Below, piece by piece: positions 1 through 10,036 of a stretch of DNA of 64,000 nt (position 1 is the first letter of the stretch; every line of letters starts with the position of its first letter). Position numbers and translations under genes: made by a program. The notes below the pieces were generated by a model, which had not been told where the DNA came from, searched no databases, and saw only the letters and a list, made by a program, of their open reading frames with translations. This DNA comes from JAFGXT01 sp963677165. GTDB lineage: Bacteria; Verrucomicrobiota; Lentisphaeria; Victivallales; SZUA-371. The stretch lies in contig CAXXSX010000002.1 of assembly GCA_963677165.2 (NCBI GenBank), positions 3,782,001-3,846,000 of the forward strand, given 5' to 3'.

Positions 1-1647
1 TCGTTTGAGACAGTGAAACTTAAATTGGCGACAGTCACTACTCCTGATGGAAAAGTGAAAAAGATCAAGCCGGAGGAAATTAATATCATGGATGCTGGCT
101 GGGTTGGGTCCGCACCTCGCTATCCGGCGGAAAAGGTTATGGTTGCCAGTCTTCCCGGAGTGGATAAGGGATGCGTGATTGATTACGAAGTCGAAAGGGT
201 GACTAAAAAGCGTCCTTTTGTATCGCTTATTGGAGTGTTTCGGGAAATGGAGCCGATCTTGAAGAAGACGATAAGCATCAGCCTGGACAAGAATGTTGCC
301 GACCATTTGAAAACAATCAATGCTGATGCGGTTTCATACAGCGAGTCCGAAGAAAATGGACGTCTGGTGAAATCATGGAGTATTGCCAATCAAAAGAAGA
401 TTCCCGATGAGATCGAGTTGCCACCTTTCTGGTTGTGTGGACCATCCGTTTATGTGTCAGACGGAAATTGGAAGGAATATGCTGCAAAGATTAAATCTGT
501 TATGGATAAGGCTGCTGAAGTTTCCGAAAAATGTGTGGAAGTGAGTCGTAAACTGACTACGAAAGCCGGATCGGATGCCGAAAAGATTCGATTGATTCGC
601 GATTATATTGCGGAAAATATCCGGGCTGCTGGACCGAATTTCGAATCACTGCCGTTGTTGGCGATTACTCCGGCAGATCGAACTCTGGCCGATGCCTATG
701 GAAATTCTGCTGACCGGGCAATTGTTTATTATGCGATGTTAAAAGCTGTGGGATTCAAGCCTGAGTTTGTACTTACGTTTGGTATGCCTCCCGTCGAAGA
801 AGTTATGGATAATATCCTCGGATGCCCTCAATTGGGATTTCTGGGAGATGTATTGGTTCGGATCAATACTCCGAAGGGAATGAAGTATTTAAATTGTTCT
901 TCACAGTATGCGGTGCCCGGTACCTGCGGAGAGAACAACTATTCCGCGATCATGCTGAATTCCGGTAAAATAGAGACTGTTAAAGTGAATTCCACGCTGG
1001 ATAACCGTTTTCATGCAGTATTTGATATGAATGTAAAATCGAACGGGGATACGGAAATAGTCAAGACGGTAAAATACTATGGGACCGACTATGAGGATTT
1101 TAACCAGATGTATTCGGAAATGACTCCGGAAAAGCGCAGCCGTTATTTTCAGCGTGAAGCTAATAATATTTCCGCTGCCGCCATGCTGGTCAGTAAAAAA
1201 GTCGATGTGAAAACATATCCGGCAGTCAAGATGGTGAAAGTCAACGTTCCGCGTTATGCCGTGAAGGAAAGTAAATATCTTTATTTTACGTTGCCGCTTG
1301 ATATGCTGAAAAGTCTGATAAGAGTTGGTTCTGATGAGCGTTTTATGCCGTATTACCGCTCCAGTTTTAGAAAATTTAAGATAAAATGTAACATCACTCT
1401 GCCGAAAGAATACGGGCAGATACTGATGCGTCCTGCCGGATTTAAATGGAGTTATCCGAATGATGGCGGAGAAATTACGTACAGTATTAAAAATGATCCT
1501 GAAAATTCAAATAGGCTGATTGCGATATGCAGTGTGGATCTCAAGCCGTCGATTGTTAAGCCGCGAAGGTTCAGTGATCTAATATTCATTGCTGATCGAC
1601 TGGGAAAGACGGCAACCTGGTTAATTCTGTCCGGTACCGGCAAGTGA
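1..1647 (+). CDS. Transglutaminase-fold protein, 5' end outside window, catalytic Cys absent
   Basis: The frame is open from base 1, so the start lies upstream; a GTG at 13 is in frame but has no ribosome site. About residues 190-260 follow the transglutaminase-like layout found after DUF3857 domains (a KAGSDAEKIRLI helix, then a conserved YG-x-S/C block). Where the family has YGDCKDK, this protein has YGNSADR, so the nucleophilic Cys is replaced by Ser. The rest is beta-rich, as in periplasmic members. The complete protein at 57070-59733 is a distant paralogue with the Cys intact. It is probably an exported binding or scaffold domain rather than an enzyme. The specific role is unknown. Confidence 0.7.
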   Translation, partial: SFETVKLKLATVTTPDGKVKKIKPEEINIMDAGWVGSAPRYPAEKVMVASLPGVDKGCVIDYEVERVTKKRPFVSLIGVFREMEPILKKTISISLDKNVADHLKTINADAVSYSESEENGRLVKSWSIANQKKIPDEIELPPFWLCGPSVYVSDGNWKEYAAKIKSVMDKAAEVSEKCVEVSRKLTTKAGSDAEKIRLIRDYIAENIRAAGPNFESLPLLAITPADRTLADAYGNSADRAIVYYAMLKAVGFKPEFVLTFGMPPVEEVMDNILGCPQLGFLGDVLVRINTPKGMKYLNCSSQYAVPGTCGENNYSAIMLNSGKIETVKVNSTLDNRFHAVFDMNVKSNGDTEIVKTVKYYGTDYEDFNQMYSEMTPEKRSRYFQREANNISAAAMLVSKKVDVKTYPAVKMVKVNVPRYAVKESKYLYFTLPLDMLKSLIRVGSDERFMPYYRSSFRKFKIKCNITLPKEYGQILMRPAGFKWSYPNDGGEITYSIKNDPENSNRLIAICSVDLKPSIVKPRRFSDLIFIADRLGKTATWLILSGTGK

Positions 1648-2130
1648 ACCCGTACGGCAGATAGCGTTAGTATCTTCAAGCAAAAACTGGCTTACAGGAA
1701 AATATGTGGTACAGATTTCGGATAGTTCCGTCCGGATTATCTGGAATATTATATTGATCACTGATCTGATCATTATCTTGTATTTTTATTTTTGATATGT
1801 TATATTGGCTTAAGAATTAGAATATTGGAGGATTCTAAACTTAAAAAAACAAAAATTACAATTGAAATATAGTTATCGATGGTAACTGTCAACAAATGTT
1901 TCTGAATGAAAATCTACCAGATTCAATACTTAAAGCGCAAAAAATTTAATAATTCAAGCTCTTAAAGTATAACAAGAGAAACGATGTTGAGAGTTGCTCT
2001 CGCATTATATAGACATTCGGGAAGGGAATTCTATTCCCGGGTTAAATATTTTGCGGGAGTTCTTTCTGCATTCTCTTGTGGGCGTTTGGTAGATGCCTCA
2101 TTCAGGTGTGGAAGAGCTCCCGCTTTTTTG

Positions 2131-2205
2131 TCCGTACAACGGACTGCGTCGAGAAGATACTTTGTATCTTCCTTAATGCTTCAAACTCCAGTCGCGAACA
2201 AAAGT
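2131..2205 (+). repeat. Dispersed intergenic repeat, diverged copy
   Basis: The copy opens with TCCGTACAACGGA and contains the shared core GCTTCAAACTCCAGTCGC. It matches the better copy at 34394-34465. Like that copy, it begins directly after the T-run of a terminator-like stem. The middle is altered by an insertion around 2150-2175. Confidence 0.6.
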
Positions 2206-2231
2206 AGGGGCGATTTTCGATGAAAACGCCC

Positions 2232-2436
2232 GTCGCACCAGCGACAGTGTTATGACTGTGAAATTACACGTTATATCTGCCGCGCTGATGTGTGGTGTGC
2301 CGGTTTTATCAAAACCTAGCACTACTTTAAAATTGCTTCGCGATTTATGGCGGCCCATGGCGTTTATTTGAGTCTGAAAACTTGTTTTCAGCCAAATAAA
2401 CGACATTACCTGCCACCGCGGGCTCCGCGGACGTGG
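2232..2436. other. Array of five consecutive hairpins
   Basis: Five inverted repeats follow one another: GTCGC/GCGAC (2232-2245), ACAGT/ACTGT (2244-2259), GTGC-GGTTTT/AAAACC-GCAC (2297-2322), GTTTATTTG plus CTGAAAAC paired with GTTTTCAG plus CAAATAAAC (2362-2401), and CCAC-CGCGG/CCGCGG-GTGG (2413-2436). The fourth pairs 17 of about 18 positions. Such density suggests a structured RNA, or a DNA element that folds as single strand. No protein family explains it. Confidence 0.5.
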
Positions 2437-2512
2437 TTGCTGCTCTCTCCCCACACTTACATAACATTTAGTTGATCAACATACAACACCAAATAATAAG
2501 GGGGAATGAGTC

Positions 2513-3040
2513 ATGCAGCAAAGTGTACACCGATTTATTGCGCAGTATTTTATGGATCACAGTCATTTAATGTTGGATAGAAGTTTTGCTTCGGCAGAAA
2601 CGGGATCATTCAAATGTGTTTTTACGATTGAGAAGGATGAGGACCCGGTAACAATAATCATGGAATATCTGCCATATGAGGACGAGGATAATTCATGGAT
2701 TGTGGCACGCGGGGTACTTGGGCATATGGGCGAGATACGGAATCTTTGTCGGATTGCGCAATATTTCAGGTGGCAGACAGAGGCATTATATACGATTTCG
2801 ATGGAAAGACATGGTGCCATACTGATTTTGAGCCGTTCATTCCGGGCACGTAATCTCGACTTGAAATCAATGCACGAGTTAACCAACGGGCTGGCTTATA
2901 CAATTCATTTGTTACGTCAACTGATCATGCAGCCGCACGGGTGCTATCTTGAACACATGCGCTGTCAGGAGGAATATATTTCAGGAAAATATGATGTTCC
3001 TGAATCCCTGGATCTGAAAAAAACTTTGTATGAGAGCTGA
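2513..3040 (+). CDS. Hypothetical 175-aa protein
   Basis: ATG is preceded by a good AAGGGGG ribosome site, supporting a real gene. The protein is soluble, has no signal peptide, and alternates short beta strands (about residues 30-65 and 95-110) with helices at the ends. Its size and layout resemble YbjN or type III secretion chaperone-like folds, but no diagnostic motif is visible and I assign no function. It stands alone, convergent with the oppF-like gene, downstream of the hairpin array. Confidence 0.55.
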   Translation: MQQSVHRFIAQYFMDHSHLMLDRSFASAETGSFKCVFTIEKDEDPVTIIMEYLPYEDEDNSWIVARGVLGHMGEIRNLCRIAQYFRWQTEALYTISMERHGAILILSRSFRARNLDLKSMHELTNGLAYTIHLLRQLIMQPHGCYLEHMRCQEEYISGKYDVPESLDLKKTLYES

Positions 3041-3183
3041 TTGCAAAAGTCTAACGCATTTGGTTATGCAAATAGATTTGTGAAGAATTACGCATTATGC
3101 CGTTTGAATGTCGGCGATGCCGGGAAACCTCGGAGATCGCAAAAACAATTTTGCTGATATCATATGGATCAGAAATCCATAAT

Positions 3184-4176
3184 TTAGTTTTCCATTTCAC
3201 TGACCTTTTCCGGAAAATGGCAGGCAGTGAGATGTTTTGAACCGTCGTTGAGTGCTTTTAGTTCCGGCTGTTCCATGCGGCATTTGTCGCAGGCAACCGG
3301 ACAACGAGGATGGAACGGACAGCCTTGTGGGGGATCCAGCGGAGAGGGAACGTCTCCCGGCAGAATAATACGTTTTCTGCCGGTCTCACGATCAATGGTG
3401 GGAACTGCCGACATCAGGGCCTTGGTATATGGATGAGCCGGGTTGGAGCAAATCTCGTGTCCTGGACCCGATTCAACGATCTTACCCAGATACATAACCA
3501 TGATACGGTGACTGATATGTTCTACCACCGCGAGGTCGTGGGCAATGAATAAATAGGCTATTCCGGTTTTCTTTTGAATATCCTGAAGCAGATTAATGAT
3601 CTGTGCCTGCACGCTAACGTCAAGCGCAGATACCGGTTCATCGGCGATGATCAGTTTGGGATGTACCGCTAAAGCTCGTGCGATACCAATACGCTGGCGT
3701 TGACCGCCGCTGAATTGGTGTGGATAGCGTTTCATATGCTGGGTGGAAAGTCCCACCATCTTGAGCAGTTCAGCTATTTTTGCTTCTTTTTCCTGACGGT
3801 TCAATGTTGTATGAAGCGAAAGAACTTCATTAAGCGTAGAATAAATCGTCATTCTTGGATTTAGTGAGCCATAGGGATCCTGAAAGATCATCTGGAAATT
3901 ACGGCGTTCGCGACGAAGCTGTCCGCCTTTCATCGCGGCAATATCCTTGCCATCGATTGTAAAGCTGCCGCTAATGGGTTTTTCCAGTCTTACCAGGGTT
4001 TTCCCAAGAGTACTTTTCCCACAGCCGCTTTCGCCTACCAGACCAAGAGTTTCTCCTTCTGACATATCAAATGAAACATCATTGACCGCTTTTACATAGC
4101 GGGTTGGTTTGAACAGTCCGTTTCGGACCGGATACCAGGTTTTCAGATTTTTTACATCAAGAAGCGGCATTGTCAT
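3184..4176 (-). CDS. Oligopeptide/dipeptide ABC transporter ATP-binding protein, OppF/DppF type
   Basis: A 330-aa ABC ATPase. It shows Walker A (GESGCGKST, about residues 47-55), the ABC signature (FSGGQRQR), Walker B (LIIADEP) and an H-loop (FIAHD). The C-terminus is the oligopeptide-transporter extension with four Cys (CPFHPRCPVACDKC). OppF partners with OppD and the OppBC permeases to power peptide import at the cytoplasmic membrane. None of those partners is in this window. The gene overlaps the 3' end of the histidine kinase by about 20 bp (14 bp if the second ATG is used), so the two are translationally coupled. An orphan OppF coupled to a kinase is unusual. Confidence 0.9.
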   Translation of the reverse strand: MTMPLLDVKNLKTWYPVRNGLFKPTRYVKAVNDVSFDMSEGETLGLVGESGCGKSTLGKTLVRLEKPISGSFTIDGKDIAAMKGGQLRRERRNFQMIFQDPYGSLNPRMTIYSTLNEVLSLHTTLNRQEKEAKIAELLKMVGLSTQHMKRYPHQFSGGQRQRIGIARALAVHPKLIIADEPVSALDVSVQAQIINLLQDIQKKTGIAYLFIAHDLAVVEHISHRIMVMYLGKIVESGPGHEICSNPAHPYTKALMSAVPTIDRETGRKRIILPGDVPSPLDPPQGCPFHPRCPVACDKCRMEQPELKALNDGSKHLTACHFPEKVSEMEN

Positions 4177-5572
4177 TATCGTTGGTAGAGTTTTCCGGGT
4201 TGGTGGTTTTTTCTTCCATTACAGGCAGGTTCATTACCACATTGGTCCCTCGTCCACTGATACTGTTAATTTTCAGGGAACCTCCGGCCTCAGTAATGAT
4301 TATATTGACCGTTGTTAAACCTATACCTGAGTTGTCTGGATTGGTGGTATAAAACGGTTCGAGGCATTTTTCCAGAACTTCGGATTCCATGCCTTCACCG
4401 TTGTCTTCCAGCGTGAAAATCATCTCGTCAGCAGTTTCTTCAAGCGAAAATATTACTTTTTTTCGTCCGGATTCATACCCTTTATAGGACTCGGATGACA
4501 GGGAGTCGCGGGCGTTTGCCAGCAAGTTGACAATCGCTTGTTCCAGCAGTGGCTGGGAAATGCTGACACGTCCCTTTAACGTTTCCGGAATCTTTAGTTC
4601 TAGTTTTATATTGCGTTTGCTGAATTGTTCACCAAAGAAATCCATGACGCTGTTAATCGCATCAGCCGGATTTACGGCCGCTTTGTCTTTCGAGTAATCT
4701 TTGACAAATTTTCTAATATGATCAAGTATATGTCCGGTCCGGTCGACATTCGTGAGGCAGAGGTCAATATATTTTTGTGAAGTCGCAAGCATTTCGGCTT
4801 GTTTTTCCGCTTTTTCTTCTTCTGTCTCTTCTTCGTCCTCTTCCGGAGGAACCCACATCATTTGCAGCAGGCCGAGGTAACCTTTGATGATACACAACGG
4901 CTGGTTCATTTCATGAATTATTCCAGAGGTAACCTGACGCAGTGATGCCAGACGTCCAAGCTGAAGAATCTGATTATCACTAACTGTTGACGGAGCTTCT
5001 CGCTGGGCTTTGGGTTTATTATAACTTTGCTGCTTTGATAGAATAATACTGACAATCAAAATAGACAACGGCATACAGCACAGTAAGGTAATGATCAGGA
5101 ATTTAATATAATTGACTGGAGGATAGGGGGCTCCGATAAAGCAGAAAGCGCGCTGCCCGTTAAATTTTCTTATCGGTACGAAAACTGCCAGCAGGTTATC
5201 TCTCAATATTCTGTCAGTTACAAATTCCGGATATGAATTGCCAGGTCGGATGCTGATTATATCGCTGCCTTCAGGAATATATTCGTTGTAATTTGCAGGG
5301 AATCCGGTTCCGTTAATCGGTATAAAATGATTATTGTGCAGTTGGGTGATAACCATAAAGGAACAAAATTTATCCGGAATCTGCTGCGACAGCTCCATGG
5401 GGGTGATGCGCTGACTGTCCAATTCGATTGCTGTAGTCTGGGCAATTGTTCCCAGACTTATTTTAAAGCTTTCCAGACGTTCTATCCGGAACAGAAAACA
5501 GATTACTACTGAAGCCGCGATCGTTAAAATCGCAACAGCAGTTATAAACCAGCTTTTATGTTTTACAGTCAT
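4157..5572 (-). CDS. Membrane sensor histidine kinase
   Basis: 471 aa. An N-terminal transmembrane helix (about 9-28), a periplasmic sensor region of roughly 120 aa, and a second helix (about 150-178) precede a HisKA domain with the phospho-acceptor His220 in HEMNQPL. An acidic insert (PPEEDEEETEEEKAEKQ) follows in the dimerisation helix. The HATPase_c domain has the N box (NLLANARDS), G1 box (DNGEGM), F box (EPFYTT) and G2 (GIGL). The H-box type resembles the NtrY/DctB-like class. No response regulator is adjacent. The gene sits 3 bp after the K+ channel gene and overlaps the OppF gene, so it probably senses an envelope or transport-related signal. Confidence 0.9.
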   Translation of the reverse strand: MTVKHKSWFITAVAILTIAASVVICFLFRIERLESFKISLGTIAQTTAIELDSQRITPMELSQQIPDKFCSFMVITQLHNNHFIPINGTGFPANYNEYIPEGSDIISIRPGNSYPEFVTDRILRDNLLAVFVPIRKFNGQRAFCFIGAPYPPVNYIKFLIITLLCCMPLSILIVSIILSKQQSYNKPKAQREAPSTVSDNQILQLGRLASLRQVTSGIIHEMNQPLCIIKGYLGLLQMMWVPPEEDEEETEEEKAEKQAEMLATSQKYIDLCLTNVDRTGHILDHIRKFVKDYSKDKAAVNPADAINSVMDFFGEQFSKRNIKLELKIPETLKGRVSISQPLLEQAIVNLLANARDSLSSESYKGYESGRKKVIFSLEETADEMIFTLEDNGEGMESEVLEKCLEPFYTTNPDNSGIGLTTVNIIITEAGGSLKINSISGRGTNVVMNLPVMEEKTTNPENSTNDNDNAAS

Positions 5573-5575
5573 ATC

Positions 5576-6253
5576 TTACTTTTTTTGATTATATATATTC
5601 AGTAGTCTTCCCACAAATAATGCCGTATACATTACTCCAAGACAAACTTCTAGGGAACTCAGCCGCATTGTTAGCGGACAGTTAATAGCAGGTACAATAT
5701 CCCCGTAACCTAGAGTAGTCAATGTTGTAAAGCTGTAATAATCGCACATCGCCAGGTTCATCTTTGCATTTGCTGCGGTTTTGAAGTGGACCAGATCGAA
5801 TTTATAGAGGATATAATAAAGGTCTCCGAAGCCGCGTCCGATCATGAAATATGTGAAAATTATACCAAATATCAAATCTTTTCGGAGTTTGCTGGTTATT
5901 GAAGTGTAGATGATCAGGCTTAAAGTCATTGAGAAATTGAAAAAAATCAGAATGGAGCCATAAACGATCAGGAGCGGGGTACTGATTTTATCAGGATATA
6001 GTGCCTTTAATATTACCGCACTGAATCCCAGGATAGCGGAAAAGGTGAACAGTTTTTTATTGCTTGTAATGATATATGTGCTGTAAATGAGAAAAAGTGC
6101 ATAAAAGTTAATATAGACATGCTCATAACTTGTTTTGATAACGAATGGTTCGCAGGAAAAGTAGATCAGGAAGACAATAAGCAGGATAAGAGATTTGTAT
6201 TCATGGTCGATCAACTTTTGTGTGATATATTTCAGTTTTGTTTCAAGCTTCAT
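5576..6253 (-). CDS. Potassium-channel-family membrane protein
   Basis: 225 aa with about five hydrophobic segments in the first 150 residues. A pore region follows, with the selectivity filter TLGYGD (Thr180 onward), and then a final membrane helix. The filter is the canonical K+ signature of two-helix pore domains. There is no RCK/TrkA-N domain, so gating would not be through a cytosolic nucleotide-binding ring. It lies in the middle of a tight minus-strand operon (12 bp after the AsmA-like gene, 3 bp before the kinase). The association with a histidine kinase is an inference about shared envelope function. Confidence 0.85.
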   Translation of the reverse strand: MKLETKLKYITQKLIDHEYKSLILLIVFLIYFSCEPFVIKTSYEHVYINFYALFLIYSTYIITSNKKLFTFSAILGFSAVILKALYPDKISTPLLIVYGSILIFFNFSMTLSLIIYTSITSKLRKDLIFGIIFTYFMIGRGFGDLYYILYKFDLVHFKTAANAKMNLAMCDYYSFTTLTTLGYGDIVPAINCPLTMRLSSLEVCLGVMYTALFVGRLLNIYNQKK

Positions 6254-6265
6254 GATTTTCTCTGT

Positions 6266-9200
6266 TTATTGATTGAATAGTTGTTCGATACGATCGGAAT
6301 TTTCCTTCTGCTTACTGTCGTCTTGCTTTTTGGGCGTCGGACCAAAAATACTGTCTGTAATAATTTTACCGGTTCTTTTTAGGATATTCTCTGTTTCCTT
6401 AACAGAACCTTTTATAATCCCCCTGACTGGAGCTGATTTCATGATATTGTAAATATTCTGAGGAAGAAAATAGGTAACCATTTTACGGATATTAGGGGAG
6501 GGGGAGTTGAAGGTGCCGTTAATGTCCAGAGGAACAGCCAAATAGTATACGTCAAGATTTGACACGAGTTTCATGGGAGCGTTGGGATCTATAGGAACAT
6601 AACCGGAGAAATCCATTTTCTGGATAAAGTCACCGGTAAAATGAAATTTGTCAATATTAACTATTCCCGAATTAATTTGCAGGTCTACTTCTCCTTCTTT
6701 CAGATGCAGGTTGTCTACGTCATTATAGACGTTTCGAGCGGCATTGAGTGATTTTGAGAAACTGGCGGTTCCTAGTTTTGGGAGATAATTAATGATTTGA
6801 GCAAATGATTCAACTGGAAGCAGTACGATCCGAATGGTTCTGATACTCTTCAAACTGTCTGGAATAGACAGGTCTTTTACGTTGAATTTTACCTCGCCAT
6901 TAAGGTTACTGTCGATGTTTTTTCGGGTAAAACCTTTTCCGGTCAACTTTATGATGAAGTTGCTGACTTCTCCACTGACTGTTCTGTTTTTATTATCTGA
7001 AAATGTGTGGAGGATTGGCCCCAGATATACCTGATTAGCAGTTCCTGTCACAGCATAGGGATAGCCTCCGGCTTTGCCCAGGTCAATCATACCTCTGAGG
7101 ACTATGGCATTGTCATTAAGTTTTATATTCAGAGGATTAACAATCACCTGATCATTCTTTATTCGGAGAATTGATTTGGAGCATGAGGCCGTTATATTCG
7201 AACCATAAGTTATATTCTTCAGGTCAAGATCGAGTTCTGCATCGGCATTAAGCTTTATCGGATCAGGTTCTGGTTGTATCGTGGAATTATCAGGTGATGA
7301 AGGAACCTTCTGGGGCTCTAACGGTTGATTCCCCCCCAGAATATCTTCGAGTAGTTTAAGGTCGAGTTTATTTGATGCCAGACGGAGTTTTGTCTTACCT
7401 GAGTGAAGCGGAGTAGCTATGATGCCGTCTATATTAAAGTTGGTCAGGCGTTTTCGTTTCCGTTTAACAAATCCCTCAAGTTTATTGATTACAAGAGTAT
7501 TGTTCTTGGGAAAGATATCAACACGGAAGTCTGCTGCCAGAGGTGTGTGAATATTGTTTGAAGTAATATTGTCGGCGGTAAGTTCAGCTTGAATCAGCGG
7601 GCGTTTGTAACCATTTTGCATGGAGAATACCGTGTTGCCGCAGAGTTTAAAGTTTACCGGGAAATCAGATTGTAACACTTTAACTGCCTCTTGAGTCAGT
7701 TCGGTAATCTGAGTCGTTATTCTCATATTATCGGCATTAAAATCGAAATCGCTTTTATTCCTGAGTTTTGCGGCGAGAGTTCTGCCGTTATAGATGCTGG
7801 CATCAAAATTTTTTATATTCAACGTTGTCCACTGGTCCATCGCTACATTTACGTTTGAGGCAATTGCCAGATTCTTAAATTCAAGGCTTCCGGTTCGCAT
7901 TCCGCCTGATACCAGTTTGATTGGGCCGCTGGTATCAAGTTTTTCCTTCATAATGTCAAGTCTTGTTTTTAATCTGGCATATACACGGCCTGAGTTGATT
8001 TTCTGCGAGTCGGGTAGGAACATGTTTACAAATTCAGCGTCCATATTTGTGAAAATAACATTGGTATTCATTGGTTTGGGCAATATATCGTCTCCTTGGG
8101 CGGAGAGGTCCAGAGGCCAGGGCGAGAGGAAACTTACTTTCAGGTTCCCTTGTTTTCGGCGGTCAACTTCCACATTAGCCCGGGCTACATTCAAATTTTG
8201 TTTTTTTAAGTCCAGATTGCCGTTTGTTTCAACTTTCATTTCAAAAGGGGAAAGGCGAGTCATTAGTTCCTGCATAACTTTGAGGTTTCGCACCTCCTCC
8301 GGTAAAACGTACAGGGTTGCCTGGTTTGCCTGGGATACATTTACTTTGAAGGTCAGTAATTTCGAAGGCAGATCCATGGCTCCAAGAATATCAACTTGTC
8401 CGACTGTTTTTCCTCGGTGTTGAACAAGGATTGTCGGAGAAAACGAGATGTTCTTCATGTCCATCGTCGATGCTGTAAGCTTTAAAACGAAACTGACTGC
8501 GGATACCTGGTAGCCGGGAACAGACATATCCAAGTTGCTTCCTGCAAATTTAGAAACGAGCTTGATGCAATGTTGTCTTCGGTCAAAAGAGGTCGACATT
8601 ATACCTGATATACTGCCGTTAGAGCCTAGGACAATTCCTTTTGTTGCTGTTAAAGGGTTGATAATAGAGGGGTGTATATTGTCGGCTCTTACAAATATTT
8701 CTGGGTGTACCGAGTCTGATGATGTTGCAGAAGTCCAGTTCCAGGCAAACGGTTCTGAAAGAGAAACGGTCAGGTTGCCGGAATTTTTACCCCGCATATT
8801 GATTTTGAGTTGCTTTACGTCAAGATTTTTCTGCTTGAAATCAATGTTAATATTTTCTTCCAGGTCAAGATAAATTTCCGGCAGAAGCGATTTATCTTGT
8901 CCGGCAATATGGTGTCTCACATGGATATCAGATTTGGTGGTTAATATTCGATGCTGGTAGGCCATCTCGGTGAATAATGAGACTTCCGCATAGCCCAATC
9001 CGGTAAAACCGGTGAAATTTTCTATCAGATCCAGTATTGTTTCCGGGATCAGTGGGGCATGAAGTTTAAACTTGACGGCAAGTGGACTCAAGGCTCCGGA
9101 AGCGGTCAGGTTGATGCTTGATAATATATTTTTCGCATTGTGATAATCGATATCCATATTACCGATTTCGAATTTATTGCCGTCAAAAGACAGGTTCGAT

Positions 9201-10015
9201 GCGATGGCTAGTTTATTGCCTGAAATATCTATATTGTTGAGTTTTCCATCTACGACTTTAGCTGATTGGCTGAGAATTAATTTGTCAGGCATTAAGCTGG
9301 CATTCAGATCAGCCTGGAGATTGAAGTTGAGACGACCGTCATTTATAATAGCCTGCCGATGTTTGAGTTTAAATTTTGCATTAATTTCCAGATTGGTGTT
9401 GCAAGATGGTATCAGATTCTTTAAGGATAGTTTTATATCCGAAATATCAACCTTGAATGGATTTCCAGCTACAGCAGATTCAATATGGAAAGCGACATCG
9501 GTTATGTTAACTTTTTTGACTTTTAGTTGAAAGGGTAAAACAATTTTTTGGGGTAATTCAAAATTGCTGTTATCTGTTTCAGAGTCTCTGTTAGTTTTTT
9601 CTGAGTTCTTAATTAATTGATTGAGCAGTGGTGGGTTCCATTTTCCCGCCGCATCCTGCTTCAGGGAAATTTTTACTCCACTGATGTAAAGATCGTTAAT
9701 ATTAACTTTTCCTGGCAGAGCAAGTAAACTGCAGCTCAAATAAAGGTGTTGACATTGGAGCATCTGGCTGCCGTTGTCTCCAATCGTCAGGTATTTAACT
9801 CTTAAGGAACCTGATAAGGGGGAAAAATGAACTTCCTGTGCATGAACCTTTGCTCCAAGCTTATGAGATAAAACAGGTAAAAGCGCCGTTCTTAAAAAGA
9901 ATGAACTGGTCAGAAACAGATACAGCAGCCAGATTAATAGTACTGAACCTGCTGCAACTGCTGTTATTATACGGCGGCGCTTTTTTTTCGCTCCGATGTC
10001 TGCTTTCGCTTCCAT
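6266..10015 (-). CDS. AsmA/YhdP/TamB-like giant envelope protein
   Basis: 1249 aa. Basic cytosolic N-terminus (KKKRRR), one transmembrane helix (about 16-34), then an AsmA-like N-terminal region (SHKLGAKVHAQEV...GSLRVKYLTIGD) and more than 1100 residues of repeating beta strands. AsmA-like proteins are inner-membrane-anchored periplasmic bridges thought to carry phospholipids to the outer membrane. The C-terminal region (about 1040-1190) is the AsmA-like C-terminal module, followed by a basic/polar tail. It is the second gene of a five-gene operon. The assignment rests on architecture, so which subfamily it belongs to is uncertain. Confidence 0.75.
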   Translation of the reverse strand: MEAKADIGAKKKRRRIITAVAAGSVLLIWLLYLFLTSSFFLRTALLPVLSHKLGAKVHAQEVHFSPLSGSLRVKYLTIGDNGSQMLQCQHLYLSCSLLALPGKVNINDLYISGVKISLKQDAAGKWNPPLLNQLIKNSEKTNRDSETDNSNFELPQKIVLPFQLKVKKVNITDVAFHIESAVAGNPFKVDISDIKLSLKNLIPSCNTNLEINAKFKLKHRQAIINDGRLNFNLQADLNASLMPDKLILSQSAKVVDGKLNNIDISGNKLAIASNLSFDGNKFEIGNMDIDYHNAKNILSSINLTASGALSPLAVKFKLHAPLIPETILDLIENFTGFTGLGYAEVSLFTEMAYQHRILTTKSDIHVRHHIAGQDKSLLPEIYLDLEENINIDFKQKNLDVKQLKINMRGKNSGNLTVSLSEPFAWNWTSATSSDSVHPEIFVRADNIHPSIINPLTATKGIVLGSNGSISGIMSTSFDRRQHCIKLVSKFAGSNLDMSVPGYQVSAVSFVLKLTASTMDMKNISFSPTILVQHRGKTVGQVDILGAMDLPSKLLTFKVNVSQANQATLYVLPEEVRNLKVMQELMTRLSPFEMKVETNGNLDLKKQNLNVARANVEVDRRKQGNLKVSFLSPWPLDLSAQGDDILPKPMNTNVIFTNMDAEFVNMFLPDSQKINSGRVYARLKTRLDIMKEKLDTSGPIKLVSGGMRTGSLEFKNLAIASNVNVAMDQWTTLNIKNFDASIYNGRTLAAKLRNKSDFDFNADNMRITTQITELTQEAVKVLQSDFPVNFKLCGNTVFSMQNGYKRPLIQAELTADNITSNNIHTPLAADFRVDIFPKNNTLVINKLEGFVKRKRKRLTNFNIDGIIATPLHSGKTKLRLASNKLDLKLLEDILGGNQPLEPQKVPSSPDNSTIQPEPDPIKLNADAELDLDLKNITYGSNITASCSKSILRIKNDQVIVNPLNIKLNDNAIVLRGMIDLGKAGGYPYAVTGTANQVYLGPILHTFSDNKNRTVSGEVSNFIIKLTGKGFTRKNIDSNLNGEVKFNVKDLSIPDSLKSIRTIRIVLLPVESFAQIINYLPKLGTASFSKSLNAARNVYNDVDNLHLKEGEVDLQINSGIVNIDKFHFTGDFIQKMDFSGYVPIDPNAPMKLVSNLDVYYLAVPLDINGTFNSPSPNIRKMVTYFLPQNIYNIMKSAPVRGIIKGSVKETENILKRTGKIITDSIFGPTPKKQDDSKQKENSDRIEQLFNQ

Positions 10016-10036
10016 CCCCTTTTCCCGTATTATGCT

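Larger units (their letters stand above)
1648..2512. other. 865-bp intergenic region, structured and without a convincing gene
   Basis: No reading frame here has a ribosome site or recognisable product. The region holds a GCGGGAG...CTCCCGC stem (about 2054 and 2116) followed by six T (a terminator or small-RNA end), then a diverged copy of the dispersed repeat at 2131, then five back-to-back hairpins (2232-2436). A short GAGAG-TTG-CTCTC hairpin lies near 1990. The span about 1984-2129 could encode a small RNA ending at the T-run. This is inference only. Confidence 0.5.

Noticed and set aside
2173..2454. A 93-codon minus-strand reading
   Set aside because: It reads across the hairpin array and is not protein-like; no ribosome site.
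3041..3183. Terminator between the convergent hypothetical and OppF-like genes
   Set aside because: A GCGAT-CCG/CGG-ATCGC stem exists, but no T-run follows on either strand, so the call is too weak.
7794..8423. A 209-codon plus-strand reading
   Set aside because: It is antisense inside the AsmA-like gene and appears to be a shadow of that frame.
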